Positions 1 through 7,647 of a stretch of 64,000 bases of DNA are shown here, piece after piece. Position 1 is the stretch's first letter, and every line of letters starts with the position of its first letter. Source of the stretch: Herbidospora yilanensis (GTDB lineage: Bacteria > Actinomycetota > Actinomycetes > Streptosporangiales > Streptosporangiaceae); the NCBI RefSeq assembly GCF_001570565.1, contig NZ_BBXE01000018.1:150483-214482 (forward strand), written 5' to 3'. The notes under the pieces are model-generated. The model saw only the letters and a program-made list of their open reading frames with translations, ran no database searches and was not told where the DNA came from. The translations under genes and the position numbers were made by a program.

Positions 1-502
1 AGTGGGGCAGGTCGAAGGAGAACTGCACGTCGCCGGTGCGCGGGTCGACGACGCCGGGCGTGCCGATGACGACGCCCTTCAGCCGCGACAACGCGACCTT
101 GGCCGACCGGCAGGCCTTCACGACCGCGTTGTGCACCATCGAGACGGGGTCGTCGGCACCGCTGGGCGTGGCGGTGACCTCGGCCACCACGTCGCCCTTG
201 ATGTCGGCGATGGCCGCGGTGACGTGTTCGGGACCGACGTCGAGCCCCGCCACGTAGGCGCACGAGGCGATCACGCCGTAGAGGGCCGCGTTGGGCCCCC
301 GGTTCCCGGCCTGCTCGCCGACGACCTCGACGAGCCCCCGCTCCTCAAGCCGCGACAGCGTCTGGGAGGCGGTCACCTTGGACAGACCGGTAAGGTCACC
401 GATCTGGCCGCGCGTCAGCGGCCCGGAGGCCAGCAGAAGTTCGAGGGCGGCCCGGTCGTTGATCTCCCGGAGCAACCTGGGCACGCCAGGACGTCGCTCC
501 AT
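1..502 (-). CDS. ROK-family transcriptional regulator (3' end outside window)
   Basis: Reading the minus strand from an ATG at 502 gives 167 open codons that run off the left edge. Residues about 5-60 form a MarR-like winged helix (LTRGQIGDLTGLSKVTASQT, then LEERGLVE). They are followed by the start of a ROK fold (YVAGLDVGPEHVTAAIADIKG) and a GTPGVVDPRTGD segment. ROK repressors usually bind a sugar or sugar phosphate through this second half, and the effector cannot be told here because the sugar-binding and zinc motifs lie outside the window. The start was chosen because a TTGACA/CATAGA promoter ends only 10 bases upstream, so the mRNA would be near-leaderless. It is divergent from the EEP gene at 629. 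Confidence 0.85.
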   Translation of the reverse strand, partial: MERRPGVPRLLREINDRAALELLLASGPLTRGQIGDLTGLSKVTASQTLSRLEERGLVEVVGEQAGNRGPNAALYGVIASCAYVAGLDVGPEHVTAAIADIKGDVVAEVTATPSGADDPVSMVHNAVVKACRSAKVALSRLKGVVIGTPGVVDPRTGDVQFSFDLPH

Positions 503-512
503 GCTCCTGCTT

Positions 513-541
513 TCTATGATCGCCCCCGCGAAAACTGTCAA
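513..541 (-). promoter_or_regulatory. Promoter of the ROK regulator
   Basis: On the minus strand TTGACA (541-536) is separated by 17 bases from CATAGA (518-513). The -35 is perfect. Transcription would begin about 4 bases before the ATG at 502. The surrounding AGTTTGTTGACAGTTTT is AT-rich in a GC-rich genome and resembles operators of ROK/XylR proteins, so autoregulation is plausible. Confidence 0.55.
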
Positions 542-628
542 CAAACTTTTCCGGCCAGCTTAGCGACTATACGAGCTCCCGGAAATCGACCCTTGATACC
601 GCTCCCACCCGGACGAAAGGATCAATCC

Positions 629-2380
629 ATGCGTCCGGTTGCGGCAGTGACTCTGGGTCTGCTCCTCTTCATGGACGCCGTGCGTGTCCTGTTCCCCTCC
701 CTCATCACCGTCTACGGCCAGGCCGGCGACACCCCGCCGGAGCAACTGGGCCTCTTCGCGGCGTCGTGGTTCGTCCTCCCGCTGCTCGCCCTGCTCTTAC
801 CGGCCAGGTGGGCGCTGCTCGGCGGCGGCGCCGTCCTGGCCGTGGGCCGCCTCGCCCTCCAGGCCACCGACGGCGGGTTCCCGCAGCTCTATGTGAGCGC
901 CGTGTCGGTCACCGCCGGCATCGTCTTCCTGTACGGCGCCGCACGGCTCGTGGCCGCACCCCACGCCCGCCTGGCCCTCCCCCTCGGCCTGGCGCTCTCC
1001 CAGGCCCTCCACCTGTCGATCGGCCACCTCGACCTGGTCTGGCGCGACGGCCCGCTGCCCTGGGTCCCAACGGCCCTGGTCTGCGCGGCCTTCGCGTGGG
1101 CCACGCTGGGCGTCACCGACGCGGCCGGCCCGGCCCCCGGCGCCCTGTGGTTCGCCTTCGGCCCCGCCTTGCTCCTGACCGGCATGTTCCTCGGCCCGTC
1201 GGCCCTGATCGGCAACGGCGTGACCCCTCATGACCGCCTCTGGCCCACGCTGGCGCTGCTGGCCGCCCTGGCGGTGCTCGCCCTGGCCGGGGCATACGGC
1301 CACCCGGCCCAGCTCGCGCCCGTCCTCATGGTCGTCGCGGCCTGGATCGCCCACGACGACGGTCGTCTCCACGTCGCCACGCTGCCGATCTTCGCCCTGG
1401 GGCTGGGATGGTGCCTGCGCGTGGCGGGGACCCGCCCGGCGGGCCGCCACGCCGGTGGCGCGCTGCTGGCCGGCATGATCCTCTTCTTCGTCGGCACATT
1501 CGTCTACTACGCCGCCTACGACATGGTCCTCGGCTTCGACAACGCCTACGTCCCGCTGGCGTTCGGCGTCGTGATCGCCGCGACCGCCGTGCGGCTGCCC
1601 GACCTGCCCGAGGTCCGCCCGGCCATCGCTGCGGCGCTGGCGGTGATCGCCCTGTGGACGTTCCCCAAGCCGTCGGGCGTCGAGGGTCCCGGCGTGGCCG
1701 TCGACCGCGACGAGTTCACGCTGATCACGTACAACATCCGGATGGGATTCGGCCTGTCCGGCACCCTCGACCTGGACCGGATCGCCGACTGGGCCGCCTC
1801 GGAGAAGCCCGACGTCGTGCTGCTCAGCGAGGTCGACCGGGGCTGGTTCCTCAACGGCGGCCACGACGATCTCGACCGCATCGCCACCCGCCTGGGCATG
1901 CACTACCACTTCGCCCCCGCGGCCGACGAACTCTGGGGCGACGCGGTGCTGACCAACCTCCCCATCCGGAACGTCTCCTCGGTACCCCTGGTCACCGAGG
2001 GATACCCGACCGGCGCGCAGGCCCAGAGCGTGACCGTGGAGATCGGCGGCAAGCCAGTCGCCATCGTCAACACCCATCTCCAGGAACCCGAAATCCAGAG
2101 CGCCGCGCTGCCCAGCGTGACGCCCCGCCCGCCGGCCGTGGTGGCCGGCGACCTGAACCTCACCCCCGACGACCCGGCCTTCCGCCGCCTGCTGACCGAA
2201 ATCGGCCTGACCGACCCGCTCAAGGGCTTCGGCGACCCGCCGACCTCGCCCGCCGACGATCCGGTCAAACGCATCGACCACGTGCTGCTCAGCCCGGGAC
2301 TGACGGCCGTCTCCGCCGAGGTCCCGAAAGTGCCGTTCTCCGATCATCTGCCCGTCGTCATGCGGATCCGCGTCGGCTGA
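629..2380 (+). CDS. Membrane-anchored endonuclease/exonuclease/phosphatase (EEP) family protein
   Basis: This is a 583-residue protein in two parts. Residues about 1-345 are a polytopic membrane domain with roughly ten hydrophobic segments. Residues about 350-583 are an EEP (DNase I-like) domain with the metal-site landmarks TYNIRMGFG, LLSEVDRG, NTHLQ, GDLNLTPDDPAF and the terminal SDHLP. The catalytic domain therefore appears complete, and it could face the outside of the membrane. EEP proteins hydrolyse phosphodiesters or phosphomonoesters of nucleic acids, lipids or inositol phosphates, and the substrate cannot be read here. The ATG at 629 has a GAAAGG ribosome site (about 614-620). The open frame extends to base 2, but that part has no coding character and overlaps the divergent ROK gene. 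Confidence 0.8.
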   Translation: MRPVAAVTLGLLLFMDAVRVLFPSLITVYGQAGDTPPEQLGLFAASWFVLPLLALLLPARWALLGGGAVLAVGRLALQATDGGFPQLYVSAVSVTAGIVFLYGAARLVAAPHARLALPLGLALSQALHLSIGHLDLVWRDGPLPWVPTALVCAAFAWATLGVTDAAGPAPGALWFAFGPALLLTGMFLGPSALIGNGVTPHDRLWPTLALLAALAVLALAGAYGHPAQLAPVLMVVAAWIAHDDGRLHVATLPIFALGLGWCLRVAGTRPAGRHAGGALLAGMILFFVGTFVYYAAYDMVLGFDNAYVPLAFGVVIAATAVRLPDLPEVRPAIAAALAVIALWTFPKPSGVEGPGVAVDRDEFTLITYNIRMGFGLSGTLDLDRIADWAASEKPDVVLLSEVDRGWFLNGGHDDLDRIATRLGMHYHFAPAADELWGDAVLTNLPIRNVSSVPLVTEGYPTGAQAQSVTVEIGGKPVAIVNTHLQEPEIQSAALPSVTPRPPAVVAGDLNLTPDDPAFRRLLTEIGLTDPLKGFGDPPTSPADDPVKRIDHVLLSPGLTAVSAEVPKVPFSDHLPVVMRIRVG

Positions 2381-2417
2381 GAGGGGGGACCCAGGTCAAC
2401 CAGTGCCAACCAGGCGG

Positions 2418-2423
2418 GATAAT
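2418..2423 (+). promoter_or_regulatory. -10 element giving a leaderless Rrf2 mRNA
   Basis: GATAAT lies 7 bases before the ATG at 2431, and there is no Shine-Dalgarno sequence in the usual window. This fits a leaderless transcript, which is common in actinobacteria. No good -35 is visible. Confidence 0.45.
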
Positions 2424-2430
2424 CGTTTAC

Positions 2431-2898
2431 ATGCGACTTTCTGCGCGTGTCGACTACGCCCTGCGGGCGGCGGCCGAGCTGGCCGCGTCCGGCGACGGCC
2501 CGACCACGGTGGGCGAACTCGCCAAGGGCCAGGAGATGCCGCCCAAATATCTGGAGAACATCCTGCTCCAGATGCGCCGGGCCGGGCTGGTCCGCGGCCA
2601 GCGCGGCCCCGAGGGCGGCTACGTGCTGGCCCGTCCGGCCAGCCAGATCTCCCTGGCCGACGTGATCCGGGCGGTCGACGGCCCACTGGCCAACGTCCGC
2701 GGCGAGCGCCCCGAACACGTCGGCTACACCGGCGCGGCCCAGTCTCTCCAGCAGGTCTGGATCGCCCTGCGGGCCAGCGAACGAGCCATCCTCGAAGAGG
2801 TCACCCTCGACCAGATCGCGACGGGCGACCTCCCGAAGCGGGTCACCGACCTCTCCGACGACCCGTCGGCCTGGGACTCCCCCAACGCCCCGGTCTGA
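2431..2898 (+). CDS. Rrf2-family transcriptional regulator
   Basis: The 155-residue protein starts MRLSARVDYALRAAAELA and has the Rrf2 winged helix (TVGELAKGQEMPPKYLENIL, GLVRGQRGPEGGYVLARP), followed by the dimerisation helix (LQQVWIALRASERAILEEVTL). It contains no cysteine, so it cannot carry the Fe-S cluster of IscR, NsrR or RsrR. It is closer in layout to the cluster-free CymR-like members, whose usual job is control of sulfur or cysteine genes. Its stop codon overlaps the start of the DNA glycosylase gene (TGATG), so the two are translationally coupled. The functional link between them is unknown. Confidence 0.85.
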   Translation: MRLSARVDYALRAAAELAASGDGPTTVGELAKGQEMPPKYLENILLQMRRAGLVRGQRGPEGGYVLARPASQISLADVIRAVDGPLANVRGERPEHVGYTGAAQSLQQVWIALRASERAILEEVTLDQIATGDLPKRVTDLSDDPSAWDSPNAPV

Positions 2899-3677
2899 TG
2901 CCTGAGGGCGACGCCGTCTACCGCACCGCCGTCCGGCTGCGGGCGGCGCTCGACGACCGGGAACTGACCCGTTCCGACTTCCGGGTGCCCCGCTACGCCA
3001 CCGCCGACCTGCGCGGGCGGCGGGTGCTGACCACGGTGAGCCGGGGGAAGAACCTGCTGACCCGGGTCGAGGGCGGCGTGACGCTCCACACCCATCTGCG
3101 CATGGACGGATCCTGGCGGGTCACCAGGGCGGGCACACCCCTGAGGGGCGGCGACGTCGTCAGGGTCGTGCTGGCCAACACTGTTTGGCAGGCCGTCGGG
3201 ATCAAGCTGGGCGTGGTCGACCTGCTGCCGACCGCCGGGGAAGACCAGGTCGTCGGGCATCTCGGCCCCGACCTGCTCGGCGACGACTGGGACACGGGGA
3301 AGGCCGTCGCCAACCTGCTGGGAGATCCCGGCCGCACGATCGGGGAGGCCCTGCTCGACCAGCGCAACCTCGCGGGAATCGGCACGATATGGCGGGCGGA
3401 GACGCTCTTCGTCGCCCGCGTCGGGCCGTGGCGGCGCACCGGGGACGTGGCGGATCTGGCGGGGCTGGCCGAAACGGCCCACCGCCTGATGGTGGAGAAC
3501 AAGAACGAACATGGACCGGTGACGACCGGCGACCCGCGACCGGGTCGTGCGCTGTTCGTCTACGGCAGGGCACACCTTCCCTGCCGCGTCTGCGGAACGC
3601 TCATTGAACGTGGAGAGATGGGATCACAACCGCGGGAGCGGTTGATCTACTGGTGCCCGCGCTGCCAGCCGGGCTAG
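2898..3677 (+). CDS. Fpg/Nei-family DNA glycosylase (endonuclease VIII type)
   Basis: The 259-residue product starts MPEGDAVYR. Proline 2 is the Schiff-base nucleophile and glutamate 3 the catalytic acid; PEGD is the Nei rather than the Fpg (PELP) signature. A helix-two-turn-helix region (about 140-190, [15 protein letters not shown]) is followed by a C-terminal zinc finger with CRVC and WCPRC pairs. It excises oxidised pyrimidines and nicks the resulting abasic site. It overlaps the Rrf2 gene by one base at TGATG. At its other end its TAG shares the CTAG tetranucleotide with the TAG of the convergent clgR. Which actinobacterial Nei paralogue it is cannot be settled by eye. Confidence 0.9.
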   Translation: MPEGDAVYRTAVRLRAALDDRELTRSDFRVPRYATADLRGRRVLTTVSRGKNLLTRVEGGVTLHTHLRMDGSWRVTRAGTPLRGGDVVRVVLANTVWQAVGIKLGVVDLLPTAGEDQVVGHLGPDLLGDDWDTGKAVANLLGDPGRTIGEALLDQRNLAGIGTIWRAETLFVARVGPWRRTGDVADLAGLAETAHRLMVENKNEHGPVTTGDPRPGRALFVYGRAHLPCRVCGTLIERGEMGSQPRERLIYWCPRCQPG

Positions 3678-4030
3678 GCGGCCACCATGTCCTTGACTTC
3701 GGGGAAACCGTCGAACTCCGGACCGGAGGGCACGGTCTCCGTGATGGGCAGGCGCTCACGCTCGGGCACGTCGGCCAAGACAGGCGCGTGCTGAAGCTCG
3801 GCGAGCGCGAACTGATCGGAGACTTCCCGCAGCACCTGCGAAAGCGGCACACCCAGGGCACCGCAGATCGAGGCGAGCAGCTCGGACGACGCCTCCTTCT
3901 GACCACGCTCCACCTCGGACAGATAGCCGAGGGAGACCCGTGCCAGCGTGGAGACCTCGCGCAGCGTGCGGCTCTGCCGCACCCTTAGCCGCCGCAGGAC
4001 GTCGCCGAGAAGCTGACGCAGCAGGACCAT
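3674..4030 (-). CDS. clgR: ClgR-type XRE regulator of clp proteases
   Basis: The 118-residue protein is nearly all a Cro/C1 helix-turn-helix: [18 protein letters not shown], then [20 protein letters not shown] and [19 protein letters not shown], which is characteristic of ClgR. It ends in VAA. In Streptomyces the terminal alanines of ClgR are the signal for degradation by ClpP1P2, which sets up feedback on clp gene activation. I chose the ATG at 4030 because GGGAAGGGAG lies just upstream and homologues start here; the frame is open to 4321 but the extension has no conserved look. It follows pgsA-cinA as in other actinobacteria. Confidence 0.9.
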   Translation of the reverse strand: MVLLRQLLGDVLRRLRVRQSRTLREVSTLARVSLGYLSEVERGQKEASSELLASICGALGVPLSQVLREVSDQFALAELQHAPVLADVPERERLPITETVPSGPEFDGFPEVKDMVAA

Positions 4031-4283
4031 CTGTCGCTCCCTTCCCGGCGCGGGAGTCGTCACGACGCTCCGCGCTTTCGGTTCATATCGCCCGTTCTTT
4101 CCACGCCCTTCGTACATACTCCTCGCCGTCATCATTGGCTCGCTCGGCCCCTGCGCCGGGCGCGCCGTGGACTTGCTCCTCGCCGATGGCTCACGGACCT
4201 CACTCACAGCTCCACCGTACCTGTATCGAGCGACACCACGGCAGACCATGGTGAGCATGTTCGCTGGGGACGTAACGCGGTAA

Positions 4284-4781
4284 TCACCCCGAATGTTCCC
4301 CCGAATTGGCCTGCAGCACACCTAGAAGTAGATCCAAAGCCATCTCACACGTATGGATACGGATGGCTTGGCGGTCTCCGGTCAATCGCAGGTCAACGAC
4401 TTTCGAGATGTCCGCGGGACCACTCAGGCCGCAGAAGACGGTGCCGACGGGCCTGCCGTCCTGGGGCTCGGGGCCGGCCACGCCGGTGACCGCGACCGCC
4501 CAGGTCGCGCCGGTGAGATTCCGTACACCGGCGGCCATCGCGGCGGCCACGTCGGGATGGACGGCGCCCTCGCGGGCCAGCAGGTCGGCCGGCACGCCGA
4601 GCAGCCGGGCCTTCAGGTCGGTGGCGTAGCTGATCACGCCGCCGACGAAGGCGGCCGAGGAGCCGGCCACACCGGTCACGGTGGCCCCGATGAGCCCGCC
4701 GGTGAGGGATTCGGCCACGGCGAAGGTCTCACCCCGCTCCGCGAGCAGGGAGACGATCTTCGCTGCGGTCGAGTCGGTCAC
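4284..4781 (-). CDS. CinA C-terminal-domain protein (nicotinamide-nucleotide amidohydrolase, PncC family)
   Basis: The 165-residue stand-alone CinA-C domain carries [37 protein letters not shown], the AVTGVAGP loop and a PVGTVFCGL strand. Members with activity deamidate NMN to NaMN for pyridine nucleotide recycling; others are called competence/damage-inducible. There is no N-terminal COG1058 domain, as is usual for the short form. The GTG start at 4781 overlaps the pgsA stop (GTGA), which indicates translational coupling. The 250 bases down to clgR hold the clgR promoter region. Confidence 0.88.
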   Translation of the reverse strand: MTDSTAAKIVSLLAERGETFAVAESLTGGLIGATVTGVAGSSAAFVGGVISYATDLKARLLGVPADLLAREGAVHPDVAAAMAAGVRNLTGATWAVAVTGVAGPEPQDGRPVGTVFCGLSGPADISKVVDLRLTGDRQAIRIHTCEMALDLLLGVLQANSGEHSG

Positions 4782-5419
4782 ACCTGTTCCCTCCGGGCCA
4801 CCTGGCGCAGTCTGACTGCCCGCACAACGTAGTCGACGCCGGTCGCCACCGTCACGAGGACGGCGGTTCCCATGGTGGCCCAGCGCACCACGTCGAGCAG
4901 GCCCGGCACGAGGAAGAACCCGACGGCGAAGATCTGCAGGACCGTCTTGATCTTCCCGCCGGTGCTGGCCGGGATGACGCCGAACCGGATCACCACGAAC
5001 CGCAGCGCCGTCACGCCCAGCTCACGGGCGATGATCACGACGGTCACCCACCACGGCAACTCGCCGAGGAGCGACAGGCAGACCAGCGCCGACCCGATGA
5101 GCGCCTTGTCGGCGATCGGGTCGGCGATCTTGCCGAAGTCGGTGATCAGGCCGTATTTGCGGGCCAGGAAGCCGTCGAGCTGGTCGGTGATCGAGGCGAA
5201 CATGAAGACGCCGAGGGCGGCCAGCCGCCAGCCGGTGCCTTCGAGGAACAGGAACACGATGAACGCGGGAACGACCAGCAGCCGTACGACCGTGAGCGCG
5301 TTGGCGATGTTCCAGGCGCTCACGGGAGGAGTGGCGGGCTCGACCGGATCGGTCACCACCAGCCGCTCGGGGGTGGCGTCGGCCATGACCGACGGCGGCG
5401 GGTCGTTGCTCTGGCTCAC
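4778..5419 (-). CDS. pgsA: CDP-alcohol phosphatidyltransferase (phosphatidylglycerophosphate synthase type)
   Basis: The 213-residue integral membrane enzyme makes phosphatidylglycerol phosphate from CDP-diacylglycerol and glycerol 3-phosphate. The CDP-alcohol phosphatidyltransferase signature is intact ([19 protein letters not shown] continuing to ADPIADK, all four aspartates present). About six hydrophobic segments are visible. The N-terminal 33 residues are polar and variable. The GTG start at 5419 overlaps the rimO stop (GTGA), and its own stop overlaps the cinA start in the same way. Other CDP-alcohol transferases share the motif; the position between rimO and cinA favours pgsA. Confidence 0.88.
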   Translation of the reverse strand: MSQSNDPPPSVMADATPERLVVTDPVEPATPPVSAWNIANALTVVRLLVVPAFIVFLFLEGTGWRLAALGVFMFASITDQLDGFLARKYGLITDFGKIADPIADKALIGSALVCLSLLGELPWWVTVVIIARELGVTALRFVVIRFGVIPASTGGKIKTVLQIFAVGFFLVPGLLDVVRWATMGTAVLVTVATGVDYVVRAVRLRQVARREQV

Positions 5420-6822
5420 GTCGTGGCCTTGATCCTCGCGATCAGGTCAACCCCTTCCGAGTCGACCGCGACGGCGCGGACGATCTGCCCCGGCACCAGG
5501 CCGATGCCCTGGACCGTGACCGAGCCGTCGACCTCGGGGCCCTGGTGGGCGGCGCGGCCCTCGTAGCCGCCGTCGCCCAGGTCGTCTTCGACGAGCACCG
5601 ACAACTCGGTGCCGATGCGGTCTTCCGCCCGCTGGGCGGTGAGCTCCTCGGCCAGTTCGGTGAGGATCGCCACCCGCTCGTCGACCACGTCCTGGTCGAG
5701 CTTGCCCTCGAACCCCGCGGCCTCGGTGCCGTCTTCGTCGGAGTAGCCGAACACCCCGATGACGTCGAGACGCGCCTCTTCGAGGAACGCGACCAGCTCG
5801 CCGAACTGTTCCTCGGTCTCGCCGGGGAAGCCGACGATGAAGTTGGATCGCACGCCCGCCTCGGGGGCCCGCTCGCGGATCTGCTTCAGCAGGCCGAGGA
5901 ACTGGGCCGGGTCGCCGAAGCGCCGCATGCGGCGCAGCACCGCGTTGCTGGCGTGCTGGAACGACAGGTCGAAGTAGGGCGCGACGCCCTCGGTGCCGGC
6001 GATCACGTCGAGCAGGCCCGGCCGCAGTTCGGCGGGCTGCAGGTAGCTGACCCGGACCCGGTCGACGCCCTCGACGGCGGCGAGTTGCGGCAGCAGCTTC
6101 TCCAGCGCCCGGAGGTCGCCCAGGTCCTTGCCGTAGGAGGTGGAGTTCTCGCTGACCAGGACGAGCTCCCGCACGCCCTGACCGGCCAGCCAGACGGCCT
6201 CGGCCAGCAGGTCTTCGGGACGGCGCGAGACGTAGGCGCCGCGGAAGGCCGGGATCGCGCAGAAGGTGCAGCGCCGGTCGCAACCCGAGGCCAGCTTCAG
6301 CGAGGCGACCGGCCCACCGGTCAGCCGCCTGCGGAGCGTGCGCGGCCCGGAGGCGGGCGCGAGACCGGCCGGCAGGTCGCCGTGGCCGGGCACCGCGACG
6401 GGCGCGGCGTGGCGCTCGACCGGGCTGATGGGCAGCAGGGCCCGCCGGTCGCGCGGCGTGTGGGCGGTCAGCGCCCGCCCTTCGAGCACGTCGTCGAGGC
6501 GGGCGCCGATGTCGGTGTAGTCGTCGAACGACAACACCGCGGCGGCCTCGGGCAGCGCCCCGGCCAGCTCGGTGCCGTAGCGCTCGGCCATGCACCCGGC
6601 GGCCACGACCTTGGCGCCCGAGTCGGCCGCCGCGAGGATGGTGTCGATCGAGTCTTTCTTCGCCGACTCGATGAACCCGCAGGTGTTGACCACGATCACG
6701 TCGGGGTCGTCGTCACCCAGTGCCCAGCCCGCGGATTCCAGGCGCGCGGCGAGCTCCTCTGAATCGACCTCGTTGCGGGCGCAGCCCAGCGTGATCATGG
6801 AAACGGTTCGGCGTGAAGACAT
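5416..6822 (-). CDS. rimO: Ribosomal protein S12 methylthiotransferase RimO
   Basis: This 468-residue radical SAM methylthiotransferase attaches a methylthio group to the conserved aspartate of ribosomal protein uS12. The N-terminal UPF0004 domain has its three cluster cysteines ([26 protein letters not shown]). The radical SAM motif is [15 protein letters not shown], and the C-terminal part is a TRAM domain. RimO rather than MiaB is indicated by length, by this motif context and by the neighbours. The ATG at 6822 was preferred; the frame is open farther upstream only as an overlap with the RodZ-like gene. Confidence 0.93.
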   Translation of the reverse strand: MSSRRTVSMITLGCARNEVDSEELAARLESAGWALGDDDPDVIVVNTCGFIESAKKDSIDTILAAADSGAKVVAAGCMAERYGTELAGALPEAAAVLSFDDYTDIGARLDDVLEGRALTAHTPRDRRALLPISPVERHAAPVAVPGHGDLPAGLAPASGPRTLRRRLTGGPVASLKLASGCDRRCTFCAIPAFRGAYVSRRPEDLLAEAVWLAGQGVRELVLVSENSTSYGKDLGDLRALEKLLPQLAAVEGVDRVRVSYLQPAELRPGLLDVIAGTEGVAPYFDLSFQHASNAVLRRMRRFGDPAQFLGLLKQIRERAPEAGVRSNFIVGFPGETEEQFGELVAFLEEARLDVIGVFGYSDEDGTEAAGFEGKLDQDVVDERVAILTELAEELTAQRAEDRIGTELSVLVEDDLGDGGYEGRAAHQGPEVDGSVTVQGIGLVPGQIVRAVAVDSEGVDLIARIKATT

Positions 6823-6851
6823 GATGAAGCTACGGTATCGGGGATCGGCCA

Positions 6852-7586
6852 CTACCGGGGACGCGGGATGTCGACCCCGTACGTCCGCTTGACGGTCTCC
6901 CCCGCGCGGCCCGGGGCGCCCAGGTCGCGGCCGTTCACGTTGAGCTGCACCGACCCCGCGTTGCCGAAGGTCAGGCGGGCCTTCTCCTTGATCCGGAAGC
7001 TGCGGCTGTCGCCGCTCGGGATCACGCCCATGAAGACGTTCTTGTTCTTGGCGTCGCGGACCTGGATCCACGCCTCGCTGGTGGCGGTGACCTTCACGGT
7101 GACGTGGGTCGCCGCCTTGGCCGGGGCCGCCGGGGCGGCCGCCGGGGGCGCGGCCTTGACCGCCGCCGGGGCCGAGTCGACCTTGACCGCCTGCTTCTCG
7201 GGCGTCTTGATCGCGCTGCCCATGATGCGCCCGACGCCGAAGACGGCCACGATGGCGAGCGCGACCGCCATCGCGAGCGTCCAGTTCGGCGTTCGGCGTT
7301 CGCGCAGCTTGATGCCCTTGTCGATCGGGTACATCGCACCCACGCCGGGGCGCGGGCCGCCCGTCAGGGCGTCGTACTCCCGGACCAGGGCGTCGCCCTC
7401 CAGGCCCAGCTCGCGGGCCAGGGCCCGCAGGTGGCCCCGGGCGTAGAAGTCTCCGTTGCACGCGGAGAAGTCGTCGCGCTCGATCGCGGCGATGATCGCC
7501 TCACGGATCCGGGTGCGCCGGCTCAGGTCGGCTACGGACAGCCCCCTGTGCTCGCGCGCATCCGAGATCGTTCCACCGATGGACAT
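6852..7586 (-). CDS. RodZ-like helix-turn-helix membrane protein (HTH_25 / DUF4115)
   Basis: The 244-residue protein has a cytoplasmic XRE-like helix-turn-helix at residues about 1-75 ([20 protein letters not shown]), a basic stretch KLRERRTP and one membrane segment ([19 protein letters not shown]). An Ala/Pro linker leads to an extracytoplasmic DUF4115 beta domain ([35 protein letters not shown]). RodZ proteins link the cell shape machinery to the membrane. Actinobacterial members sit, as here, between ftsK and rimO, and their role is less clear. The start at 7586 follows a GGGCGGGGGG run; an in-frame ATG at 7604 is possible. Confidence 0.8.
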   Translation of the reverse strand: MSIGGTISDAREHRGLSVADLSRRTRIREAIIAAIERDDFSACNGDFYARGHLRALARELGLEGDALVREYDALTGGPRPGVGAMYPIDKGIKLRERRTPNWTLAMAVALAIVAVFGVGRIMGSAIKTPEKQAVKVDSAPAAVKAAPPAAAPAAPAKAATHVTVKVTATSEAWIQVRDAKNKNVFMGVIPSGDSRSFRIKEKARLTFGNAGSVQLNVNGRDLGAPGRAGETVKRTYGVDIPRPR

Positions 7587-7617
7587 CTGCGGCCCCCCGC
7601 CCATCCCGACGCTGAGT

Positions 7618-7647
7618 AGTGAGTTACATTCAATCAGTAACATCACT
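7618..7647. promoter_or_regulatory. AT-rich imperfect inverted repeat upstream of the RodZ-like gene
   Basis: AGTGAGTTAC (7618-7627) pairs with GTAACATCACT (7637-7647) with one bulged base and a 9-base spacer. It overlaps the ftsK stop codon and lies about 30 bases upstream of the RodZ-like start. Its low GC and lack of a T run argue for a protein-binding site rather than a terminator. No binding protein is known to me. Confidence 0.4.

Noticed and set aside
797..2347. 516-codon open frame on the minus strand
   Set aside because: It is the mirror of the EEP gene, with Arg/Gly/Glu-rich composition and no family motif; such frames are common opposite high-GC genes.
3674..4321. Longer clgR beginning at 4321
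   Set aside because: The extra N-terminal residues have no ClgR similarity, and the ATG at 4030 has a good ribosome site.
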